NCBI RefSeq assembly: GCF_005221385.1
Contig: NZ_CP039903.1
Location: 2,663,001-2,727,000 of the forward strand
Length of the DNA stretch: 64,000 nt
Direction of reading: 5' to 3'
From: Agrobacterium tumefaciens
Lineage (GTDB): Bacteria; Pseudomonadota; Alphaproteobacteria; Rhizobiales; Rhizobiaceae
The number at the start of each line of letters is the position of its first letter. The stretch's first letter is position 1. The translations under genes were made by a program, and so were the position numbers. Positions 29,343-38,262 of this stretch are shown piece by piece. The notes under the pieces were generated by a model. That model saw only the letters and a list, made by a program, of their open reading frames with translations. It had not been told where the DNA came from and made no database searches.

Positions 29343-30631
29343 GGCTTGACCCAGCTCCACTGAGTTACCGGCATGGCCGGACGCCAGCCTGACATGGAAC
29401 CGACAGCCACTACGCGGGACACCTCCAGCCGGATCATCGAACCGCCAAGCCGCGCATGAGCGGCCAGCAGCACCGCTTCCATTTCCAGCGTCACCGCATT
29501 GGCGACCAGCCGACCCCCGGGTTTCAGAGCCTCCATGGCAGCCTCGAACACACCTGCTTCGCTGCCGCCACCACCAACAAAAATAGCATCCGGCGTGGGC
29601 AAGCCTTCAAAAGCCGCCGGGGCCACGCCGATCATGACCTCCAGCCCCGGAACGCCAAAAGCATCGGCATTGCGGGTAATTCGCTCCGCTCTTTCCGGAT
29701 GTTGCTCTATGGCGATGGCGCGCAGCGAAGGATGCGACAGCATCCATTCGATGCCGATCGAGCCGGAGCCCGCGCCGATGTCCCACAGCAGTTCTCCACG
29801 CCGGGGCGCCAGCGAGGAGAGCGTCACAGCCCGGATTTCACGTTTGGTTATCTGTCCGTCATGTTCGAACAGGCTGTCATCGAGCCCATGCGTAAACGGC
29901 AGGACACGCGCATCCTCATCCGCCACGACATCAATCGCCACAACATTCAGCGGGTCAATATCTTCAAAGGCAAAACCAGCCGCCCTGGCTTGCCGCCGCC
30001 TTTCGTGCGCTCCGCCCAATGCCTCGAGCAGGATGAATTCCGACCGACCAAAGCCGGACTCGGCCAGCAACCCCGCGATCAAGGCCGGGTCGCGCTCATC
30101 CGAGGTCAGCGCAATGATGCGCGCGCCGGGATGCAGATGCGGCCGCAAAAGATCGATGGAGCGCCCGTGCAGCGAAACGCATGCAGCCGATTGCAGCGCC
30201 CAGCCAAGCCGCGCTGCAGCCAAAGAAAAGGCGGAAGGCGAGGGATAGCAGACTGTTTCCTCCGACGGAATCCGCCGAAGAAGCGTAACGCCGACACCAT
30301 AAAAAAATGGATCGCCGGAGGCGAGCACGCACACCCGGCATCCGCGCAATGAGAGAACATCGCTCATCTCCACATCGAACGGCACCGGCCAGGGACGCGC
30401 ATCGCCCTGAATGGCCACAGCGGCCAACTCCAGATGGCGTTTGCCGCCAAAAACAACATCGGCCGCTTCGATCGCCCGTAGAGCATTTTTGCCGAGCCCT
30501 TCAAGCCCGTCCTCGCTTATGCCGACGATGGAAAGCCACGGCTCTTTTTTCTTTTCAGCGGAAACGCTCTTTTCAGTAGAAGCTATCTTTTCAGTAGAAG
30601 AACTGGCCGTTCCGGAATATTCAGACGTCAT
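29336..30631 (-). CDS. cobL: Precorrin-6Y C5,15-methyltransferase (decarboxylating)
   Basis: A bifunctional 431-residue enzyme with an N-terminal CbiE-like methylase domain (WLSIVGISEDGLEGL, LASGDPFFYGVG, YPSPSAFSLAAARLGW) and a C-terminal CbiT-like domain (ITKREIRA, LLWDIGAGSGSIGIEW, FVGGGGSEAG). It methylates C5 and C15 and decarboxylates the C12 acetate. The N-terminus carries a low-complexity STEK repeat. The ATG at 30631 follows GGAGCG and shares a CATG with the divergent cobK start; ATGs further upstream (for example 30643) would run into cobK. Confidence 0.94.
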   Translation of the reverse strand: MTSEYSGTASSSTEKIASTEKSVSAEKKKEPWLSIVGISEDGLEGLGKNALRAIEAADVVFGGKRHLELAAVAIQGDARPWPVPFDVEMSDVLSLRGCRVCVLASGDPFFYGVGVTLLRRIPSEETVCYPSPSAFSLAAARLGWALQSAACVSLHGRSIDLLRPHLHPGARIIALTSDERDPALIAGLLAESGFGRSEFILLEALGGAHERRRQARAAGFAFEDIDPLNVVAIDVVADEDARVLPFTHGLDDSLFEHDGQITKREIRAVTLSSLAPRRGELLWDIGAGSGSIGIEWMLSHPSLRAIAIEQHPERAERITRNADAFGVPGLEVMIGVAPAAFEGLPTPDAIFVGGGGSEAGVFEAAMEALKPGGRLVANAVTLEMEAVLLAAHARLGGSMIRLEVSRVVAVGSMSGWRPAMPVTQWSWVKPW

Positions 30632-31412
30632 GACACGCTCCATACTCATCCTTGGCGGCACGGCGGATGCCCGCATTCTGGCCGGCAGGTTGGCGGAGGA
30701 CTCCGGCTACCGAATTCTGCTGTCCATGGCGGGCCGCACGCTCTCGCCGGTCGAACAGCCGGTACCGATGCGCAGCGGCGGGTTTGGCGGCGCGGCAAGG
30801 CTGGCGGATTTCATCCGCTCCGAGGGTTTCGATATTCTGGTCGATGCCACCCATCCCTATGCGGCGAGAATTTCCGCCAACGCGGTTGAAGCGGCAAGGC
30901 TGGCCGACATTCCGCTTGTCGCGCTTTCGCGCCCCGTCTGGCAGCACCAGCTGGGTGACAGGTGGCAGAGCGTCGACACCATCGAACAGGCCGTTGCCGC
31001 GCTCGGAGATGAAAGCAGACGTGTATTTCTGGCTCTTGGCCGTCAGGAGTTGCTTCCCTTCGAAGCCGCACACCGGCACAGCTATCTTATCCGCAGCGTC
31101 GATCCTGTGGAGCCGCCGCTGAAAGTACCGGATGCGCGCTACATCACCGCGCGCGGCCCCTTTGCGCTCGATGACGAAATCCGCATGCTGGAGGAAAACC
31201 GGATCGAGACGGTGGTTTCCAAGAATTCCGGTGGCAGCGCCAGTTACGGCAAGATCGAAGCGGCGAGACGGCTTGGCCTGCCGGTCATCATGATCGAGCG
31301 GCCACGCACTCTCGGCGTCGCGCGCCTGAAAGGCACGACGGTGTCGGACATAGCGACTGCGCTCACCGCCATCCGCCATCAGCTCTCCCTTTTTGAAAAC
31401 CGCGGTGAATAA
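30630..31412 (+). CDS. cobK: Precorrin-6A reductase
   Basis: A 260-residue NADPH-dependent reductase that makes precorrin-6B. The N-terminus SILILGGTADARILAGRLA, the DATHPYAARIS segment and the C-terminal VVSKNSGGSASYGKIEAA are typical of CobK/CbiJ. Its ATG (30630-30632) interlocks with the cobL ATG on the other strand, so its promoter must lie within cobL. The Shine-Dalgarno is poor. Its last 34 bp overlap convergent cobJ. Confidence 0.94.
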   Translation: MTRSILILGGTADARILAGRLAEDSGYRILLSMAGRTLSPVEQPVPMRSGGFGGAARLADFIRSEGFDILVDATHPYAARISANAVEAARLADIPLVALSRPVWQHQLGDRWQSVDTIEQAVAALGDESRRVFLALGRQELLPFEAAHRHSYLIRSVDPVEPPLKVPDARYITARGPFALDDEIRMLEENRIETVVSKNSGGSASYGKIEAARRLGLPVIMIERPRTLGVARLKGTTVSDIATALTAIRHQLSLFENRGE

Positions 31413-32140
31413 ACGATCGGCTCCTTGCCGGAACGCTCGATCAGACGGGTTTCCACCGAACCGACGATGACGCAGGTGGCCATGTCAGCCATATCGCTTG
31501 ATGCTTCCGACAGGGGCACGACCCGAATGCGCTCGTCTGCCCGGCCTGCGGCGCGACCGAAGATCACCGGCACCGAGCCGGGCAGATGCGCGCGCAAAAG
31601 ATCAAAAGCGGTGCCGAGCTGGTGCGGCCGCGCCTTGCTGACGGGGTTGTAGAAAGCCATCACAAATCCGGCTTCCGCCACCGCGATCAGCCGCTTTTCG
31701 ATGATGCCCCACGGCTTGAGATTGTCCGACAGTGAAATGGCGCAGAAATCATGGCCTAGCGGCGCGCCGGCCTTTGCCGCAACGGCCAGCATCGCGGTCA
31801 CACCCGGTACGACGGAAAAATCGATGTCGCGCCATTCAGACGGGCCATTTTCAATCGCCTCGCAGATGGCCGCCGCCATCGCGAAAACACCGGGATCGCC
31901 GCCGGAAACCACGCAGACCTTGCCACCTTCGGCGGCAAGCCGCAGCGCCTGTTCGGCGCGGGAAATTTCCTCACGATTATCGGAGGCATGGCGGCGCTGG
32001 TGAGGACCAAGCGACAGGCGGTCGAGATAGGGAATATAACCGAAGAAATCTTCCGAAACCTCAACTGCAGCCAGCGCTTCCGGCGTTACCTGCGCTGCAC
32101 TGCCGGGGCCGAGGCCAACGACGACAAGCCTACCCGTCAT
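31379..32140 (-). CDS. cobJ: Precorrin-3B C17-methyltransferase
   Basis: A 253-residue tetrapyrrole methylase that methylates C17 and contracts the ring to give precorrin-4. Motifs: LVVVGLGPGSAAQVTPEA, IPYLDRL, VSGGDPGVFAMAA, VVPGVTAMLA and MAFYNPVSKARP, all usual for CobJ/CbiH. It is coupled to cobI by a 4-bp overlap, and its tail lies under convergent cobK. Confidence 0.95.
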   Translation of the reverse strand: MTGRLVVVGLGPGSAAQVTPEALAAVEVSEDFFGYIPYLDRLSLGPHQRRHASDNREEISRAEQALRLAAEGGKVCVVSGGDPGVFAMAAAICEAIENGPSEWRDIDFSVVPGVTAMLAVAAKAGAPLGHDFCAISLSDNLKPWGIIEKRLIAVAEAGFVMAFYNPVSKARPHQLGTAFDLLRAHLPGSVPVIFGRAAGRADERIRVVPLSEASSDMADMATCVIVGSVETRLIERSGKEPIVYSPRFSKRES

Positions 32141-32904
32141 GGCTTTTCCCCTGCAGAGGGTCTGGTTTTCCAGCCGGGAACCAGAACCAGCGAAAAATAG
32201 GGTGCCGGCGATGCGTCACGCTCGATAAGCGGCACCGCATGGCTGTTTGCCATGGTGCCGCGCTCCACATAAAGCGCCTCGCTGAGCTTGCCGGCCCTTT
32301 CCAGCGCCCGGCGGATTTTTGGCAGATTGCGCCCGACTTTCATGATCACGGCTCCGTCCGTGCCGGAAAGACGTTCCGCGAGAATATCTTCCGCCAGCGT
32401 TCCAGGAAGCACGCTCAATATGTCGTCACCCTGCACCAGCGGCAGCCCGGCCATGGACCAGCAGCCGGACATGGCGGTGATGCCCGCAACCACCTCTGCA
32501 TCATAGGACGGTGAAAGCCGCAGATGAAGGTGCATATAGGAGCCGTAAAACAGCGGATCGCCTTCCGAAAGCACGGCCACATTGCGCCCAGCTTCAAGAT
32601 GGGTGGCGATGTCCTTCGCCGACTGGTCGAAGAATGCGGTGATCGCGCCGCGATAATCCTCGCCGTCCTTGTCGCTTTCAACGGTTACCGGATAGACCAG
32701 CGGCATTTCCAGCGTGCCGGGGCGGATGAAAGCTTCAACGATGCCGCGACCATTACCGCTGCCGCCCTTCTTGCAAAAGAAGGCAAGCACATCGGCATTT
32801 TCGATGGCGCGCACCGCCTTCAGCGTCAGAAGCTCCGGATCACCGGGACCGGTGCCGACGCCAACCAGTTTACCCTTGGCATGTTCAAAAAGAGCCGCAC
32901 TCAC
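32137..32904 (-). CDS. cobI: Precorrin-2 C20-methyltransferase
   Basis: A 255-residue tetrapyrrole methylase that adds the C20 methyl group of precorrin-3A. Motifs: LVGVGTGPGDPELLTLKAV, FFCKKGGSGNGRG, LSEGDPLFYGSYMHL and GITAMSGCW. The start is GTG at 32904, overlapping the cobH stop (GTGA). It lies in the cobG-cobH-cobI-cobJ coupled series. Confidence 0.95.
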   Translation of the reverse strand: MSAALFEHAKGKLVGVGTGPGDPELLTLKAVRAIENADVLAFFCKKGGSGNGRGIVEAFIRPGTLEMPLVYPVTVESDKDGEDYRGAITAFFDQSAKDIATHLEAGRNVAVLSEGDPLFYGSYMHLHLRLSPSYDAEVVAGITAMSGCWSMAGLPLVQGDDILSVLPGTLAEDILAERLSGTDGAVIMKVGRNLPKIRRALERAGKLSEALYVERGTMANSHAVPLIERDASPAPYFSLVLVPGWKTRPSAGEKP

Positions 32905-33533
32905 AGGCCTGCCCTCGCAACCGCATTGATGGCGGCGGCCGTCATGGCCGAACCGCCCATACGTCCCTTGACGATGGCATAGGGAATGCCGAGTGTACTT
33001 GCCTCCAGCGCATCCTTCGATTCCGCCGCGCCGACGAACCCGACAGGCATGCCGATGATGGCGGCGGGGCGCGGCGCACCCTTTTCCAGCATCTCGAGAA
33101 GATAGAACAGTGCCGTCGGTGCATTGCCGATGGCAACAAGAGCGCCGTCCAGTTTTTCCGCCCAGAGATCGAGTGCGGCAGCGGAACGGGTATTGCCGAT
33201 CTTTTTCGCAAGCTCCGGTGTGCGTGGATCACGCAATGTGCAGATGACGGCATTGTCAGTCGGAAGCCGGGCGTGGGTCACGCCATGGGCAACCATTTGC
33301 GCATCACAGAGGATGGGCTTTCCCGCCAGCAACGCACCCCGCGCAGCGGCAACGAAATCGGGCGAGAAACGGAAATGGCCGGCCGCTTCCACCTGCCCGC
33401 AGGCATGGATCATGCGAATGGCGATATCCGCCTGCTCTTCGGTAAAGCCGGATAAATCCGCTTCTTCGCGGATAATAGCAAAGGAGCGCTCGTAGATCGC
33501 GTTGCCGTCGCGAATATAGTCATAGTCGGTCAT
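32901..33533 (-). CDS. cobH: Precorrin-8X methylmutase
   Basis: A 210-residue mutase that moves the C11 methyl group to C12, forming hydrogenobyrinate. The catalytic His is at residue 43 (MIHACGQVE), with CDAQMVAHGVTHARLP and IGNAPTALFYLLE also visible. It overlaps cobG and cobI by 4 bp each, which implies coupled translation. Confidence 0.95.
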   Translation of the reverse strand: MTDYDYIRDGNAIYERSFAIIREEADLSGFTEEQADIAIRMIHACGQVEAAGHFRFSPDFVAAARGALLAGKPILCDAQMVAHGVTHARLPTDNAVICTLRDPRTPELAKKIGNTRSAAALDLWAEKLDGALVAIGNAPTALFYLLEMLEKGAPRPAAIIGMPVGFVGAAESKDALEASTLGIPYAIVKGRMGGSAMTAAAINAVARAGL

Positions 33534-34888
33534 CGGTCATCCTGTCGAAGCGCCGCACCAATCGCTTGCCTGCCAAGACGGGCAAGCAGGGTGGCACCGT
33601 TTTCCCCGGGCTTATGTTCTTTTTCGTAAAGACGGGCAAGCCGCGAAAGCGCCGTCCTCTGCTGCGCGAAAGGTAAAATGCCGTCCGGCGGGTCGCCGGC
33701 GCGGCCGGAAACGGAAAAGGCAAGGCCATCCGCCGTGCCGCAAAAGGCCAGAAGCGACGGGGCAGGGTGCGCACAACCTTTGCCACAGCCGGAAATATGC
33801 AGCGTGAAAGAGCCGTCGAGCAATGAGGCGCATTCCCGGGAAGCAAAAGCCGCCAATTCATGGGTGGGGAGAAAAGCCGATGCGCAGCCCGGCGCGCCGG
33901 GACAGACGGCGATGGAAGATCGCGCATCACCCGCTTCGGTAACGAAACCACACGCGCCCGCAGTCTCAAGCAGTGCATCGCAATCGGATTTCGATCCAAA
34001 AAATAGCATGCTATGGTTTGGTGACGGCCGTAAGGCCTTGATGCCGAGCATATCGGCGTCCTGGCAGAGACGCGATAAATCAGAGCCTCGGACCTGCCCG
34101 AAGGCAGGCGCGGCACCGGCGGCAAAAAAACCCGTGCCCGCTGCCATCAATCCCAGCGGCGAAGAAGGTGCCCGGACGGCCTCGGTCTTTATCACCCGAT
34201 CCAGCAGTAGGTCACCACAAACCGCTTTGATGGTCGATTGGTCCAGATCGCGGCCACGGGCAAGCGGCCCCTTGCCGGCGAGATAAAGGAGAAGCGACAG
34301 AACGACATCCGCCGCCACACCCGTCTCGACCAATCCCGCATTCAGCGCCTTGCTTTCCGGCCCACTGACAAGCAATTGCCAGGAGATCCTGCCGTCCAGC
34401 CGGATCGCTTTCAGGCGAATATCCGCCAGCAAATCCCCCATGGAGAGATGTCCGCCGCCATCGATGACGACAGAAATTTTGGCGGCGAGCTTTTCATGAA
34501 GAGCGAGCCTGTCGGCCGCTTTCCGAATCTGCTCGGCAAGAAACCGCCCATCAGCGATTTCCGCATCATCCCGGCCGGCGAGAGGCGAAGTCTCTACTGC
34601 CATGCCCTCGCGCAGCGGCAGCCCGAGCGCCAGAACATCTTTTTCCAAGGCGCATGCGCTTTCCAGCGTCAGGCCACGGAACTGGAGGCTGCCGCGTGCG
34701 GTGATATCGAGCAACCCATTGCCGTACCGCTCGGCCAGATCGCAAAGTGTCGCCATCGCACGGGGCGAGATATCCGCTTCGAAAGCTACCCGGGACAGAA
34801 AGCCATCGCCGGTCCGCATGGGTGCTGAGAGCGCCGGGCAAAGACCGCGGCGACCGAATGGCTGAACGGGATCGGCAGCAGCAGCCAT
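33530..34888 (-). CDS. cobG: Precorrin-3B synthase
   Basis: A 452-residue oxygen-dependent enzyme related to sulfite/nitrite reductases that hydroxylates C20 and forms the ring lactone of precorrin-3B. It marks the aerobic cobalamin route. The C-terminal half has the cluster-binding pattern CPGAPGC ... CGKGC (C-x5-C and C-x3-C), and the N-terminal half has the ferredoxin-like repeat. The frame is open to 34966 inside cobN, but the ATG at 34888 overlaps the cobN stop (TGATG) and gives the normal N-terminus. Confidence 0.94.
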   Translation of the reverse strand: MAAAADPVQPFGRRGLCPALSAPMRTGDGFLSRVAFEADISPRAMATLCDLAERYGNGLLDITARGSLQFRGLTLESACALEKDVLALGLPLREGMAVETSPLAGRDDAEIADGRFLAEQIRKAADRLALHEKLAAKISVVIDGGGHLSMGDLLADIRLKAIRLDGRISWQLLVSGPESKALNAGLVETGVAADVVLSLLLYLAGKGPLARGRDLDQSTIKAVCGDLLLDRVIKTEAVRAPSSPLGLMAAGTGFFAAGAAPAFGQVRGSDLSRLCQDADMLGIKALRPSPNHSMLFFGSKSDCDALLETAGACGFVTEAGDARSSIAVCPGAPGCASAFLPTHELAAFASRECASLLDGSFTLHISGCGKGCAHPAPSLLAFCGTADGLAFSVSGRAGDPPDGILPFAQQRTALSRLARLYEKEHKPGENGATLLARLGRQAIGAALRQDDR

Positions 34889-37800
34889 CACGCGCCCACC
34901 CTTTCTGTGCGGGGCAGGATCAGCATTTCCAGCTCCGCATCCACCGCATTTCGCCGGCTGTGCCACAGGCCACGACGGCGAGCGGAGAGGAAGCGCTCGG
35001 CCATCACCTGGGCTGCCCTCGGGTTTTCCCGCAGGATGAAATCGCGCACCTCCTCATTGCCGAAATAGGCATCATAAAGCGCCTCGATCAGCGAAGAGGA
35101 AACCGAATGGGTGGTTTCGGCAAAACCGACCAGCCTGTCCACCGTCTCGGCAAATTCCGCCGCTCCGCGTGGGCCATGCCGCATCTGGCCGGCAATGAAA
35201 CGCGGATTGACGGCGCGTGCGCGCACCACACGCGTCAGCGCCTGCGTCATCGACCTTGCACGCGGGCGTGCCGGATCTGTCGTATCCAGCGCCACAATAT
35301 CCGCCACGCCGCCAAGTGCGGCCTTCGCGGCAGAAAAGCCACCGATAAAGGCGACATCGGAAGAACCGTCGAGAAGATCACGGCCGGGATCATCGCCGGT
35401 ATGGACAAGAAGATCGGCCCGGCGCAACAGTTCCACAAAACCGGCATCCTCGAAAATCTCCAGCCCGTCCGCGCCGCCAAAAGCATGGCTTGCGGCGTCG
35501 AGATAGGCCTGCCCCAGTTCTTCGCGTTCGTCCCATTTTCCGCTGGCGAGTTTTTCTTCGATACCCGCGCCATAGGTGCCGGGCGCGGAACCGAAAATGC
35601 GCGCCGGAATGTGCCCCAGCGCAGCCGCTTCTTCTGCCAGCGGGTTATCACCCGGTGCTTCGTCCCGCCGCGCCACGGCCTTGGCGGCGGCATCAAGGAG
35701 CGCGATCAGCGCCGGGAACATGTCGCGAAATAGACCGGAAATGCGGAAAGTGACGTCGACACGTGGCCGCCCGAGGCTCGCCGGCGGCAGAACCTCAATG
35801 CCGGTGACGCGGCCGGTAGCAGGGTCATGGATCGGTCTCGCCCCCATCAGATGCAGCGCCTGCGCCACATCCTCGCCACCATTACGCAGGCTGGCGCTGC
35901 CCCAGAGATCGAAAACCAGATGTTTCGGCCAGTCTCCATGGCTTTGCAGATGGTGGCGAAGTACCTCTTCGCCCGCCATGCGGCCAAGCTCGAAGGCCGT
36001 CGGCGTCGGCATGGTGCGTGGATCGGCGGCATAAAGATTACGCCCTGTGGGCAGCACATCCAGCCTTCCGCGCGCGGGTGCGCCGGAAGGGCCGGGGGAA
36101 ATGTGGCAACCGTCGAGCGCGGCGAGCAGCGCGGCTTTCTCCGCTTTCGCACTTTCAAGCCTCAACGGATCGGCTTCACCTTCCGGGCAACGGCCGAAAA
36201 TATGCTGACCATCCTTGATGGCGAAATCCTTGAGGTCGCAGAGAAAGGCGTCGATGCGCGACAGGGCCGCGTCGGCATCGTCCTTCGCCCCTACGCCTGC
36301 CTCCGCCGCAAGCCCGGTTTCCAGCGCCTTTTCGACGATGAGTTTCGCCAGCCGATCGCGACGGCGGCGATCCAGCCCATCCGCCTGCGCATATTCGTCA
36401 ACCAGCTGTTCCAACGCCGATTGTTCCGGCGAAAGCCCGGCATTCACCAGCATTGGCGGAATATGACCGATGGTGATGGCCGCAATCCGCCGTTTGGCCA
36501 CCGCTGCCTCGCCTGGATTGGAAACGATAAACGGATAGATTACCGGCAGCGGGCCGGTGACGATTTCGGGAAAACAATTGCGCGAAAGCGCGACCGTCTT
36601 GCCCGGCAACCACTCCAGCGTGCCATGTGCGCCGACATGCACGATGGCATGCGCCGCCGCGACCCGCTGCATCCACGCGCCGAAGGCGACAAGTGCATGG
36701 CGGGGTGGCAAGGCGGGGTCGTGGTAGTCCACCCGTCGATCCTCGTTTCGCCCACGGTCCGGTGCGAGCGCCACGAACACATTGCCAAAGCGGGCAACGC
36801 GAAAGCGGAATGCGCCATCGGCAAGCGCATTGTCACTTTCCGCAGTTCCCCACGTGGCATTCACGGATGCGGTGGCCGTTTCCGGCAAAGCCTCAAGAAA
36901 ATCTCGATAAGCGGAAAGACCAATCGCCGCTTCCTGGCGCTCGACACAATCCAGCAGAGCCCGAGCCGTGTCTGGAATATCCGACACCGCATATCCCGCA
37001 TCGGCAAGATCGCGCAACATTTCAAGCACGCTTTGCGGCACATCCAGACCGACGGCGTAACCCGTGCGCCCCGGCGCGGCGCCCGGGTAATCGGGCATCA
37101 GAATGACGACACGGCGATCCTGTTTCGGTGCCTGTTTCATTCGCAGGAAGGCGGAGATGCGGTTCGCCACCTGCTCGACACGATCCACCTCCGGCACGTT
37201 CAGGAGGCTGGCCCCGCCATCCGCCCGCGCCTGTTTGAACGAGATCGCACCGGCGAGAATCCGGCCATCCAATTCCGGCAGAACCACATGCATGGCAAGA
37301 TCGGACGGGTTGAGGCCGCGCGCATTTTCCGCCCAGCCATCTCGCCGGGTCGTTGCCATGGCCACCTGAAACACCGGCACGCCAAGGCGGTCGAACACTG
37401 TTTTTCCGACTTCATCCGTCTGACTGGCAAAGGCGGTGGCGGCAATGATGGCGGCAGGCTGGAGGTCAGGCAACACGGTTTCGAGAAAGCGGATGGCCTC
37501 GCCATCCTTCAGGCCGCTGACGAAAATCGGCATTGGCGCAAAACCGCGCCCGGAAAGGGCGTGGAAGAGCGCATCAACGGGTGCTGCATCATCTGCCAGC
37601 AGCATCGATCGGTAAAAGAGAATGGGCAGTCTGACTGTATCGGCTGCAAAAGCGGCACTGGCCTCCGCTTGACTGACGACGCCATGCCCGGGCCGGTAAA
37701 ATCCGGCCTTCGGCAATGGTTCAGCCTGGATATCCGGCCACGCGCTATCCTTTGCGAGAGCCGCAAGACCAGCTGCAAGGCTGCCCATATTCGCCCTTCC

Positions 37801-38238
37801 CCCTTCACGAAAAAAGGAAAGGGCAGAGGCCAGTATCTGAATGTCCACGGTCGACGCCGCTTCGAGTTTTTCGTCCCTATCGCTGCACTCGCCCGGCAAA
37901 AATAGAAGCTTGAAGCCGCGCCGGCGGGCCATAATGGCAAGCTGATCGACGCCATAGCGCCATCGATCCGCCCCGCCGAGAATCCGGATAAGGATAACGC
38001 GGGCGTGCTCCGCCGTCTTTTCGATCCACAGATCGACCGACATGGGGTGGCGAAGCTCGGAGAGGTTGGCGGCGGAGAGCGCAGGGAGAGTATCTCCAGC
38101 TTCCCGCCACGCCCGCTCCAGCCCGGCAAGATCGCTTGCCGAAAAAGACAGCACCACCACATCCGAGCGGGGCTGGTTGAGATCAACCGGCTCGATCAGA
38201 TCGTCCAGAGACGAGGATGTGGTGGCGAGAATATGCAT
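34888..38238 (-). CDS. cobN: Cobaltochelatase subunit CobN
   Basis: A 1,116-residue large subunit of the ATP-dependent aerobic cobaltochelatase, which inserts cobalt into hydrogenobyrinic acid a,c-diamide with CobS and CobT (not in the window). Landmarks: MPDYPGAAPGRTGYAVGLD near residue 380, HVGAHGTLEWLPGK near residue 550, FDLWGSASLRNGGED near residue 790 and ISGLFRDMFP near residue 840. It is shorter than the roughly 1,270-residue Pseudomonas denitrificans protein, but no landmark is lost. It is 24 bp after cobW. Confidence 0.95.
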   Translation of the reverse strand: MHILATTSSSLDDLIEPVDLNQPRSDVVVLSFSASDLAGLERAWREAGDTLPALSAANLSELRHPMSVDLWIEKTAEHARVILIRILGGADRWRYGVDQLAIMARRRGFKLLFLPGECSDRDEKLEAASTVDIQILASALSFFREGGRANMGSLAAGLAALAKDSAWPDIQAEPLPKAGFYRPGHGVVSQAEASAAFAADTVRLPILFYRSMLLADDAAPVDALFHALSGRGFAPMPIFVSGLKDGEAIRFLETVLPDLQPAAIIAATAFASQTDEVGKTVFDRLGVPVFQVAMATTRRDGWAENARGLNPSDLAMHVVLPELDGRILAGAISFKQARADGGASLLNVPEVDRVEQVANRISAFLRMKQAPKQDRRVVILMPDYPGAAPGRTGYAVGLDVPQSVLEMLRDLADAGYAVSDIPDTARALLDCVERQEAAIGLSAYRDFLEALPETATASVNATWGTAESDNALADGAFRFRVARFGNVFVALAPDRGRNEDRRVDYHDPALPPRHALVAFGAWMQRVAAAHAIVHVGAHGTLEWLPGKTVALSRNCFPEIVTGPLPVIYPFIVSNPGEAAVAKRRIAAITIGHIPPMLVNAGLSPEQSALEQLVDEYAQADGLDRRRRDRLAKLIVEKALETGLAAEAGVGAKDDADAALSRIDAFLCDLKDFAIKDGQHIFGRCPEGEADPLRLESAKAEKAALLAALDGCHISPGPSGAPARGRLDVLPTGRNLYAADPRTMPTPTAFELGRMAGEEVLRHHLQSHGDWPKHLVFDLWGSASLRNGGEDVAQALHLMGARPIHDPATGRVTGIEVLPPASLGRPRVDVTFRISGLFRDMFPALIALLDAAAKAVARRDEAPGDNPLAEEAAALGHIPARIFGSAPGTYGAGIEEKLASGKWDEREELGQAYLDAASHAFGGADGLEIFEDAGFVELLRRADLLVHTGDDPGRDLLDGSSDVAFIGGFSAAKAALGGVADIVALDTTDPARPRARSMTQALTRVVRARAVNPRFIAGQMRHGPRGAAEFAETVDRLVGFAETTHSVSSSLIEALYDAYFGNEEVRDFILRENPRAAQVMAERFLSARRRGLWHSRRNAVDAELEMLILPRTERVGA

Positions 38239-38262
38239 CTACAGCATTTCCATTAAAAAGTG

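Noticed and set aside
35827..37905. A 692-codon open frame on the plus strand opposite cobN
   Set aside because: It lies wholly antisense to a fully conserved gene, shows no recognisable domain, and is the kind of long shadow frame expected in GC-rich coding DNA.
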